From the NCBI GenBank assembly GCA_003387805.1, contig QGSR01000005.1:1-26515 (forward strand): a DNA stretch of 26,515 nucleotides. Reading direction: 5' to 3'. A program made the translations under genes and the position numbers. Within the stretch, counting starts at the first letter, position 1. Each line of letters begins with the position of its first letter. Below are positions 7,249 to 14,184 of the stretch, piece by piece. The notes under the pieces were generated by a model. That model saw only the letters and a list, made by a program, of their open reading frames with translations. It made no database searches and was not told the origin of the DNA. The stretch is from Bacillota bacterium. GTDB taxonomy: Bacteria > Bacillota > Limnochordia > Limnochordales > ZCTH02-B6.

Positions 7249-9477
7249 TCACGCGGACGGCTCGACGGCGCCGTCCACCATGTCGTCCTCTCCGGCCGGC
7301 GCGCCGGCCGCCTCCACGCCGGCGCCGCCGGCCTGGCCGTCGGCCAGCAGCTGCTCCTTGTACTGCAGCTGATACAGCCGCCAGTACAGGCCCCGCTTCT
7401 TCAGCAGCTCCTGGTGCGTGCCCATCTCCCGAATCTCGCCCTTGTGCAGCACGATGATTTTGTCCGCGTGCTGGATCGTAGACAGCCGGTGCGCGATGAT
7501 GATGCTGGTGCGGTTTTTGATGAGCTGCTTCAGCGATTCCTGGATCAGCTGCTCCGTCTCGGTGTCGATGTTGGCCGTGGCTTCGTCCAGCACCAAAATG
7601 GCCGGATCGTACGCCAGCGCCCGGGCGAAGGCCAGAAGCTGCCGCTGCCCCGCGGAGAAGCTCGCGCCCCGCTCCATGACCGGCGCCTTGTAGCCGCCGG
7701 GCAGGCGCTGGATGAACTGGTCCGCATTGACCATCCGGGCCGCCTCCCGCACCCGGGCCGGCGGGATGTCGTCGTTGTCCAGCGTAATGTTGGCCTCCAC
7801 GTCACCGGTGAAGAGGAACACGTCCTGCAGGACGATACCGATGTGGCGCCGCAGGTCCGAGCGCTTCAGCTTCCGGATGTCCCGCCCGTCGATGCGGATG
7901 GTGCCCTTCTGGATGTCGTAGAAGCGGTTGATCAAGTTGATGATGGACGTCTTGCCCGCGCCGGTGTGGCCCACCAGCGCCACCGTCTCGCCGGGTTTCA
8001 CGTGGAAGCTGACGTCTTTCAGCACCCACTCCTCGTCCACGTAGGCGAACCAGACGTTTTCAAACTCGATTTCGCCCTTCACTTCGGCCACCGGCTCCGC
8101 GTCCGGCTCGTCCTGTTCCTCCGGCGTGTCCAGAATAAGGAAAATCCGTTCCGACGACGCCATGGCCGACTGCATGATGTTGTACTTCTCGGTCAGGTCG
8201 TTGATGGGCTGGAAAAACGTCTGCATGTACTGGATGAACAGGTACAAGACGCCGAAGTCCAGCGTGCCCTGCACCACCCGGCCGCCGCCGTACCAAATGA
8301 TCAGAGCCAGCGCCAGCGACGAGAAAAACTCCACCGCCGGCCGGAACAGGGCAAACACCTGCACTTCCCGCATCATGGCCTGGAAGTGCTCCCGGTTGAT
8401 GGCGTCGAAATGCTCGAAGCGCCGCTTCTGCTGGTGGAAAAGCTGAATGATGCGCATGCCGGCGATGCTTTCCGCCAGCGTCGCGTTGATGCGGGCCAGC
8501 TTCACCCGCACCTGGCGGTACGCGTCGCGGGCCTGCAGGCGGAACACCACCGTCACCGCGGCCACCAGCGGCATCACCAGCAGGCTGACCACGGCCAGCT
8601 GCCAGTGCACCCGGAACATGATGATCAAGATGCCCAGCAGCAGGAAGATGTCTTTGAACAGATTGACCAGCACGTTGGTGAACATTTCGTTCAGCGTGTC
8701 GGTGTCGTTGGTCGCGCGGGTCACCAGCCGGCCCACCGGGTTGCGGTCGAAAAACTGCACCGGCATGCGCTGCAAATGGGAGAAAATCTCCTGCCGGATG
8801 TTGTAGATGATGCGCTGGCCGGTGTAGTGCAAAATGTACACCTGCGCGTAGCTCAAGACGAAGCCGACGACCACGACGCCCAGGAACAGCCACGCGAGGC
8901 GCACGACGGCCTCCAGATGCGGCCGCCGCAGGGCCCGCAGCGTGTCCTCCTCCAAGGGCGCGGCGGGGAAGAGGCTGTCGCCTACGGCCACCGCGTAGCC
9001 CGCGCCGTCGCGCACGATGCGCCGCTCCTGGTCCTCGTCCGCGGCGATGACGCCTTCAATCAAGAAGTAGCGGGTGGGCTGCGGCACGTCGGTGGCCACG
9101 ATTTGGTACCAGCCCAGCGGGCGGGCGCCGTCGGGCACGTCGCGGCCGCGCACCAGCACGACTTCGTCCGGGGCCAGCAGCGGCAAGTTCAGCAGGGGCC
9201 GCGACCCCGGCAGCAGGCTGCGGCTCAGGCGCACGCCCTCCGCGGGCTCCGTCCCCGGCGCAAAGGCCGCCCACGGCTCGTCGTAGGCCAAGAGGTGGTC
9301 GTCGATGGCCACCTTGACGATGTAGGGGCGCACCAGGTCGGCCCCGGTGATGAACAGCAGCAGCACGATGGCCAGCGCGATCCAGTTTTTGAACGGCCGC
9401 GCGTACTTGAGCAGCCGCCGCATGAGCCGGCCGTCGTATGCTTTGCCCAGCGCTTCTTCCTGGTGGAAGTCCTGCAC
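7249..9477 (-). CDS. ABC exporter half-transporter, catalytic-site subunit (BmrD/YheH-like)
   Basis: This is one half of a heterodimeric ABC exporter in the inner membrane, probably for hydrophobic compounds or peptides. An N-terminal transmembrane domain begins near RLLKYARPFKNWIALAIVLL. An external insert of roughly 130 residues follows the first membrane helix, then the remaining helices. The nucleotide-binding domain has Walker A GHTGAGKTS (Lys509), a degenerate signature FSAGQ in place of LSGGQ, and an intact Walker B with catalytic Glu632 in LVLDEATANID. An upstream ATG at 9492 is possible, but GGAGG inside that extension lies eight bases before GTG 9477, which is chosen here. It follows its partner closely. 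The long external insert and the pairing resemble Bacillus BmrD, recalled from the family; the substrate is unknown. Confidence 0.88.
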   Translation of the reverse strand: MQDFHQEEALGKAYDGRLMRRLLKYARPFKNWIALAIVLLLFITGADLVRPYIVKVAIDDHLLAYDEPWAAFAPGTEPAEGVRLSRSLLPGSRPLLNLPLLAPDEVVLVRGRDVPDGARPLGWYQIVATDVPQPTRYFLIEGVIAADEDQERRIVRDGAGYAVAVGDSLFPAAPLEEDTLRALRRPHLEAVVRLAWLFLGVVVVGFVLSYAQVYILHYTGQRIIYNIRQEIFSHLQRMPVQFFDRNPVGRLVTRATNDTDTLNEMFTNVLVNLFKDIFLLLGILIIMFRVHWQLAVVSLLVMPLVAAVTVVFRLQARDAYRQVRVKLARINATLAESIAGMRIIQLFHQQKRRFEHFDAINREHFQAMMREVQVFALFRPAVEFFSSLALALIIWYGGGRVVQGTLDFGVLYLFIQYMQTFFQPINDLTEKYNIMQSAMASSERIFLILDTPEEQDEPDAEPVAEVKGEIEFENVWFAYVDEEWVLKDVSFHVKPGETVALVGHTGAGKTSIINLINRFYDIQKGTIRIDGRDIRKLKRSDLRRHIGIVLQDVFLFTGDVEANITLDNDDIPPARVREAARMVNADQFIQRLPGGYKAPVMERGASFSAGQRQLLAFARALAYDPAILVLDEATANIDTETEQLIQESLKQLIKNRTSIIIAHRLSTIQHADKIIVLHKGEIREMGTHQELLKKRGLYWRLYQLQYKEQLLADGQAGGAGVEAAGAPAGEDDMVDGAVEPSA

Positions 9478-9484
9478 CGATGAA

Positions 9485-9491
9485 ACCTCCA
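9485..9491 (-). promoter_or_regulatory. ribosome binding site that decides the start of the ABC subunit at 9477
   Basis: Read on the minus strand, TGGAGGT lies eight bases before GTG 9477. It overlaps the alternative ATG at 9492, which has only a poor site in front of it. The shorter protein is therefore preferred. Confidence 0.6.
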
Positions 9492-9502
9492 TCGCCGGCC
9501 GC

Positions 9503-11251
9503 TTACACGGCCCGCTCCAGCTCTTCCTCCAAAAGCTGCCGCTCGTACGTGTCCGCGTACAGGCCGCCCAGGGCCACCAGCTCCTCGTGGGTGCCCTGTT
9601 CCACGATGCGCCCGTCGTCCAGCACGATGATGTGGTCCGCGTCCTTCACCGTGGAGATGCGGTGCGCGATCAAGATGGTGGTGCGGCCTTTCATCATCCG
9701 CTTCAGCTCGCGCAAAATCGCGTCTTCGGTCTGCGTGTCCACCGCGGACAAGCTGTCGTCGAAAATCATAATGCGCGGGTTTTTCACCAGCGCCCGGGCG
9801 ATGCCGGTGCGCTGCTTCTGCCCGCCCGACAGCGTTACGCCCCGCTCGCCGACCATCGTTTCGTAGCCGTGGGGAAAGCCCATGACGTCGTTGTGCAGCT
9901 GGGCCTTTTTGGCCGCCTCCTCGATCTCCTCCCGCGTGAAGTTGCCGCCGAAGCCGATGTTTTCGGCGATGGTGGTGGAGAAGAGGAAGTTGTCCTGGGG
10001 CGCGTAGCCGATTTGCGTGCGCAGCGACTCCAGCGTGATGCGGCGGATGTCGTGGCCGTCGATGAAAATGGTGCCCATGGGCGGGTCGAACACCCGCAGC
10101 AGCAAGTTGGCCAGCGTAGTCTTGCCCGACCCGGTGCGGCCCACGATGGCCAGCGTCTGGCCCGGCTCCACCGTGACGTTGACGTCCTGCAGAACCGGCC
10201 GGTCGCTGCCGGGGTAGGTGAACGTCAAGTTCTTAATCTCGATGCGGCCTTCCATGGGCCGCAGCTCCACCGCGTCGGGCTCGTCCACGATTTCGGGCCG
10301 CTGGTCGAAAATGACCTTCAGCCGGGCCACCGACGCCTGGCCCCGCTGCAGGTTGTTGATGACCCAGCCTACGGCCATCATGGGCCACGTGAGCATGCCG
10401 AGGTACATGTTGAAGGCGATGAAGTCGCCCAGGCTGATGCTGCCCAGAATGACCAGGGTGCCGCCGTAGCCTACCACGACGAGCACGCTCAGGGCCGACA
10501 AGAACTGAATGAGCGGGTGGAACAGGCCCCAGATGCGCACCAGGTGCATGTTCATGTCCACGTTGTACTGGTTGATGCGCTCAAACCGGGCGATGGCCGC
10601 GTCCTCCCGGGCAAAGGCCTTGATGACGCGGATGCCCGCCAAGTTTTCGGTTACCACGTCGGTCAGGTCCGAAAAGGCCTCCTGCACTTTGCGGAAGCGG
10701 CGGTGAATGAGGCGGCCGAAGTAGCGGGCCGTCAGCGCCAAAAAGGGCAGAGGCAGCAAGGCCAGCGCGGTCAGGCGGATGTCGGTGGTGCGCAGCATAA
10801 TAATCAAAATGGTCACCGTCATGAAAACCGCATCGGTCAGCATGACGACGCCGGGGCCCATGGCCATGCGGACCGCGTTGATGTCGTTGGTCGCGTGGGC
10901 CATCAGGTCGCCCGTTTTCGTTTCAATAAAATAGCGGGGCGACAGCGTCTGCAGATGGGCGTACAGCTTGTTGCGCAGCGTGTATTCCAAAAGGCGCGAC
11001 GTGCCCATGACGTAAATGCGCCACATGTAGCGGCCCACCGCGATGACGACGGCCAGGCCCACGATAATGAGGCTGTAGACCCAGATGGCCTGGCCCGACA
11101 GCCGGCCGGTGGGCAGCGCGTCCACGAAGCGCCGGATGACCTGGGGCTGCAGCAGCTGCATGACGTTGACGACCAGCAGGCTCGTCAGGCCGATGATGTA
11201 GCGCCACTTGTATTTCAGCAGGAATTCGCGAATGAGTGGGAAAGAAAGCAA
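9503..11251 (-). CDS. ABC exporter half-transporter, degenerate-site subunit (BmrC/YheI-like)
   Basis: This is the second half of the heterodimeric exporter, 582 residues, with six predicted membrane helices (first near YKWRYIIGLTSLLVVNVM) and a C-terminal ATPase domain. Walker A is GRTGSGKTT with Lys377 and the signature is a full LSGGQ. Walker B ends IMIFDDSLSAVD, so Asp499 replaces the catalytic Glu. In known heterodimeric exporters such an Asp marks the non-hydrolysing site. The start is TTG, with GGGAGA ten bases upstream; no ATG gives a better start. It is first in a two-gene unit, with 25 bases to the preferred start of the partner. It is divergent from the atuA operon across 170 bases in which I could not identify a clear promoter for either side. 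Confidence 0.9.
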   Translation of the reverse strand: MLSFPLIREFLLKYKWRYIIGLTSLLVVNVMQLLQPQVIRRFVDALPTGRLSGQAIWVYSLIIVGLAVVIAVGRYMWRIYVMGTSRLLEYTLRNKLYAHLQTLSPRYFIETKTGDLMAHATNDINAVRMAMGPGVVMLTDAVFMTVTILIIMLRTTDIRLTALALLPLPFLALTARYFGRLIHRRFRKVQEAFSDLTDVVTENLAGIRVIKAFAREDAAIARFERINQYNVDMNMHLVRIWGLFHPLIQFLSALSVLVVVGYGGTLVILGSISLGDFIAFNMYLGMLTWPMMAVGWVINNLQRGQASVARLKVIFDQRPEIVDEPDAVELRPMEGRIEIKNLTFTYPGSDRPVLQDVNVTVEPGQTLAIVGRTGSGKTTLANLLLRVFDPPMGTIFIDGHDIRRITLESLRTQIGYAPQDNFLFSTTIAENIGFGGNFTREEIEEAAKKAQLHNDVMGFPHGYETMVGERGVTLSGGQKQRTGIARALVKNPRIMIFDDSLSAVDTQTEDAILRELKRMMKGRTTILIAHRISTVKDADHIIVLDDGRIVEQGTHEELVALGGLYADTYERQLLEEELERAV

Positions 11252-11421
11252 ATGGCCGCATCTCCCATCGCGGTTTTGTTCCCAAAAAAGCGGCGGTGAC
11301 TGCGCAGACGTCCGGTACGCCCGGGACCGACTTAAACAGCCAAGACAAGTGCAGACGGCTCAGAAAGTACCTTATCGCAAAGGGAGATTTTTCGCAAGCG
11401 GGTAAAGGGGTAGGTGCGCCG

Positions 11422-12792
11422 ATGAAACAAGTGAAAATCGGTGCGGGCCAAGGCTTCTACGGAGACATCATCGAGCCCGCGCTGGACCTGGCGGAAAACA
11501 CCGACGTTCAGTACCTGGCCTTCGACACGCTGGCCGAGCTGACGCTGGCCATCCTGCAGAAAGACCGGCAAAAAGATCCTTCGCTGGGCTACACGAAAGA
11601 CATCACCCGCACGGCCCGAACCCTCCTGCCGTACGTGCACGAGAAAGGCATCAAGCTCATCACCAACGCCGGCGGCCTCAATCCCGAAGGGGCCCGCCGG
11701 GAAGTCATGCGGGTGGCCAAGGAGCTGGGCATTACCGGCATCAAGGTCGGGGTGGCCACCGGCGACGACTTGTTCCACCGCCTGGACGAGCTGGAGCGGG
11801 CGGGCGTGGACCTGTCCGACACGGACACGGGCCGCCCGCTGGAGGAAGTGCGGGACCGGCTGCTGTTCGCCAGCGCCTACCTGGGCGCCCGTCCCATCGT
11901 GGAGGCGCTGGAGCAGGGAGCGGACGTGGTCATTACCGGCCGCACCACGGACACCGCCCAGTTTCTCGCGCCGGCCGTCTTCGAGCTGGGCTGGCGCTGG
12001 GATGACTGGGACAAGCTGGCCCAAGGCCTGGTGCTGGGGCACCTCATGGAGTGCTCCGGGCAGGTGACGGGCGGCAACTTCAGCGGCGACTGGTGGAACA
12101 TCGAAGATCTAGACCGCATCGGCTACCCGCTGGCCGAGGTGAGCGAAGACGGCAGCTTCGTCATCACCAAAGCGCCGGGCACCGGCGGGCGGGTCAGCGT
12201 CGATACGGTGCGGGAGCAGCTGCTCTACGAAATCCACGACCCGCGCCGCTACATTACGCCCGACGCGATCGTGGATCTGACCACCGTCCGGCTGGAGGAC
12301 GACGGTCCCGACCGGGTGAAGGTGTCCGGGGCGAAAGGGAGCCCGGCGCCGCCGACGCTGAAGGCCATCATGGGCTACAGCAACGGGTTCATGGGCATGG
12401 GCATGGTGGGCTTCTCCTGGCCCAACGCGCTGAGCAAAGCCAAGCGGGCCGCGGACATCGTGCGCAAGCAGGCGGACCGCATGGGCATTCAATATGAAGA
12501 GTTCAGCGCCGACTTTTTGGGCGTCAACGCGCTGCACGGGCCCGCGGCGCCGATTTTGGACGAAGACTTCATCAACGAGGTGTTCCTGCGGGTCACCATC
12601 CGGACGAAAGACCGGGCCGAGGCCGAGAAAATCGGGCGGCTGCTGCCGCCGCTGGTGCTCAACGGCCCGCCGGGCGTGGCCATGATGCCCTTCGCCGCCC
12701 GGCCCCGGGAGCTCATCGGCCTGTGGTCTTTCCTGGTGCCGCGCGAACTCATCGAGTCCCAAGTGCGCGTGTCCGTGGAGGAGGTGCGCTGA
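11422..12792 (+). CDS. AtuA family protein (acyclic terpene utilization / DUF1446)
   Basis: This 456-residue protein belongs to the DUF1446/AtuA family, named after a gene required for acyclic terpene use in Pseudomonas; its chemistry is not established. Recognisable parts are KIGAGQGFYGDIIEPALDLAE and YLAFDTLAELTLAIL at the N-terminus. KLITNAGGLNPEGARREV, VVITGRTTDTAQFLAP and GHLMECSGQVTGGNFSGDWW follow in the middle. No signal or membrane segment is seen. Longer family members continue into a C-terminal domain that is here a separate downstream gene. The open frame reaches back to 11236, but ATG 11422, preceded by AAAGGGGT, starts the conserved domain. The stop overlaps the next ATG (TGATG). 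It leads an eight-gene operon with a carboxylase and a crotonase. Confidence 0.85.
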   Translation: MKQVKIGAGQGFYGDIIEPALDLAENTDVQYLAFDTLAELTLAILQKDRQKDPSLGYTKDITRTARTLLPYVHEKGIKLITNAGGLNPEGARREVMRVAKELGITGIKVGVATGDDLFHRLDELERAGVDLSDTDTGRPLEEVRDRLLFASAYLGARPIVEALEQGADVVITGRTTDTAQFLAPAVFELGWRWDDWDKLAQGLVLGHLMECSGQVTGGNFSGDWWNIEDLDRIGYPLAEVSEDGSFVITKAPGTGGRVSVDTVREQLLYEIHDPRRYITPDAIVDLTTVRLEDDGPDRVKVSGAKGSPAPPTLKAIMGYSNGFMGMGMVGFSWPNALSKAKRAADIVRKQADRMGIQYEEFSADFLGVNALHGPAAPILDEDFINEVFLRVTIRTKDRAEAEKIGRLLPPLVLNGPPGVAMMPFAARPRELIGLWSFLVPRELIESQVRVSVEEVR

Positions 12793-13178
12793 TGAGCGCG
12801 AGCGCGGGAGCGGCCCGCGAAAAGGGGACCATGGTGCGGGTGCAGCTGCGGGACATCGTGCTGGCCCGCTCGGGCGACAAAGGCAACAACTGCGACATCA
12901 GCGTCTTTGCGCCCGACGAACGGGTCTATGAGTACCTGGTCAAAGTATTGACGCCGGACGTGGTGAAAGCCCACTTCGGCCACTGGGTGCAGGGGCCGGT
13001 GGAGCGCTTCGAGGTGCCCAACGTGCTGGCCCTGAAGTTCGTCTGCCATGAAGCGTTGGGCGGGGGCGCCAGCTCGTCGCTGCGCCTGGACAACCTGGGC
13101 AAGTGCTTCGGCCCCGGCCTGCTCAGACTGGAGATCGACTTTCCCGCCGACTTGCTGCCTGGAGGTGACGATGAGTGA
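12792..13178 (+). CDS. AtuA C-terminal-like (ferredoxin-fold) protein, separate subunit
   Basis: This 128-residue protein corresponds to the C-terminal domain that follows DUF1446 in full-length AtuA proteins. The family-like core is VQLRDIVLARSGDKGNNCDI, then VKAHFGHWVQGPVERFEVPNVLALKFVCHEALGG in outline, ending with GKCFGPGLLRLEIDFP. Its role is unknown; it presumably assembles with the AtuA protein. ATG 12792 is preceded six bases upstream by GGAGGAGGTG and overlaps the atuA stop by one base, so a 1:1 partner is expected. A later ATG at 12831 would remove only a poorly conserved extension. Its end overlaps the next GTG start. Confidence 0.78.
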   Translation: MSASAGAAREKGTMVRVQLRDIVLARSGDKGNNCDISVFAPDERVYEYLVKVLTPDVVKAHFGHWVQGPVERFEVPNVLALKFVCHEALGGGASSSLRLDNLGKCFGPGLLRLEIDFPADLLPGGDDE

Positions 13179-13387
13179 CGGAAGTGACGGCGCCGATGAC
13201 GGGCATCGTCCATCAGCTGAACGTGACGCCCGGCGCGGCCGTGGCCGAGGGCGACGGCGTGGTGGTGCTGGAGTCCATGAAAATGCACATCCCCGTGCCC
13301 GCGCCCCGGGCCGGCACGGTGCAGGAAATCCGCGTCAAAGAAGGCGACTTCGTGGAGGAAGGGGCCGTTTTGTTTGTCATCGGCTAG
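13175..13387 (+). CDS. stand-alone biotinyl-domain carrier protein
   Basis: This 70-residue protein consists of one biotinyl/lipoyl barrel and nothing else. The acceptor Lys36 is in ESMKMHIPV. The flanking MKM is the biotin hallmark (lipoyl domains usually have DK) and it sits about 35 residues from the C-terminus, as in biotin carriers. It should carry CO2 on biotin between a biotin carboxylase and the carboxyltransferase encoded two genes downstream. The GTG start overlaps the preceding stop (GTGA), with GGAGGT eight bases ahead; an ATG at 13171 is out of frame. No Pro/Ala hinge or AccB-type N-terminal domain is present. No biotin carboxylase gene is in the window. Confidence 0.88.
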   Translation: MTEVTAPMTGIVHQLNVTPGAAVAEGDGVVVLESMKMHIPVPAPRAGTVQEIRVKEGDFVEEGAVLFVIG

Positions 13388-14165
13388 GCTGATCCTGGTG
13401 GACGAGCCGTGGGAGCACGTGCGGCGCATCCGGCTGCACCGGCCCGACAAGCGCAACGCGCTGAGCAGCGAGCTGTTGCGGCAGCTGGCGGCGGCCCTGG
13501 AGGACGCGGCCGGGGACGACGCGGTGCGGGCCGTGGTGCTTACCGGCTCGGGCTCGGCGTTTTGCGCGGGCGCCGACATCAACGAGTTTCGCGCTTCGCT
13601 GCACGGCCGGGTGCCGGAGGTGTACGAGGACGGCCGCGCGCTGGTGCGCGTCTTTCAGCTGGCCGACGCGTACGAGAAGCCCCTGGTGGCTGCGGTCAAC
13701 GGCGCGGCCCTGGGCGGCGGCGTGGGCCTGGTGGCCATGTGCCACTTCGCGTACGCGGCCGAATCGGCCGTTCTGGGCGCGACGGAGCTGCGCATCGGCA
13801 TGTTTCCCATGGTGATTTTTCCGGCCCTGGCCCGGGCTTTGGGCGAGCGCCGGGCGCTGGAGCTGAGCCTGACGGCCCGCATGTTCGGCGCGGCCGAGGC
13901 CGAGCGCATCGGCCTGGTGCAGCGGGTCGTGCCCGACGAAGAGCTGGAAGCGGCCGTGGGCGAGCTGGCCCGGACGCTGGCCGGCTGGAGCCCCGTCGCG
14001 GTGCGCCTCGGCCTGCGGGGGGTGCGCACGACGCGGGGCCTGCCCGCCCGGGACGCGTACGAGCAGCTGCACGCGCTGCGGCAGGTGCTGCAGCAGACGG
14101 AAGACTTGCACGAAGGAACGACGGCCTTTTTCGAAAAGCGAACGCCCAAGTGGACAGGCCGCTGA
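13374..14165 (+). CDS. enoyl-CoA hydratase/isomerase family protein (methylglutaconyl-CoA hydratase-like)
   Basis: This is a crotonase-fold protein of 263 residues that probably hydrates an unsaturated acyl-CoA. The CoA-binding and oxyanion parts are FCAGADINEF and NGAALGGGVGLVAMC (110-123). Glu138 in GATELRIGMFP matches the second catalytic Glu of crotonase. The first Glu position is Gly118, in GGGVGL. A single-Glu pattern with GGx(G)L is what I recall for LiuC/AtuE-type methyl- or isohexenyl-glutaconyl-CoA hydratases, which fits the neighbouring carboxylase and AtuA genes. The TTG start lies 14 bases inside the biotin carrier gene and follows GGAGGAAGGGG (13354-13364). A GTG at 13399 would also be possible. 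The substrate is inferred from context. Confidence 0.85.
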   Translation: MSSARLILVDEPWEHVRRIRLHRPDKRNALSSELLRQLAAALEDAAGDDAVRAVVLTGSGSAFCAGADINEFRASLHGRVPEVYEDGRALVRVFQLADAYEKPLVAAVNGAALGGGVGLVAMCHFAYAAESAVLGATELRIGMFPMVIFPALARALGERRALELSLTARMFGAAEAERIGLVQRVVPDEELEAAVGELARTLAGWSPVAVRLGLRGVRTTRGLPARDAYEQLHALRQVLQQTEDLHEGTTAFFEKRTPKWTGR

Positions 14166-14184
14166 CCGGGAGGCTGGCTGGAAC

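Noticed and set aside
7414..9483. 689-residue open frame on the plus strand, antisense to the ABC subunit
   Set aside because: His/Gln/Asp-rich composition with no domain; shadow of a certain minus-strand gene.
11252..11421. Promoters for the divergent exporter and atuA operons
   Set aside because: Only poor hexamer pairs (for example TACCTT near 11378 without a -35) were found. The region must contain promoters, but I cannot place them.
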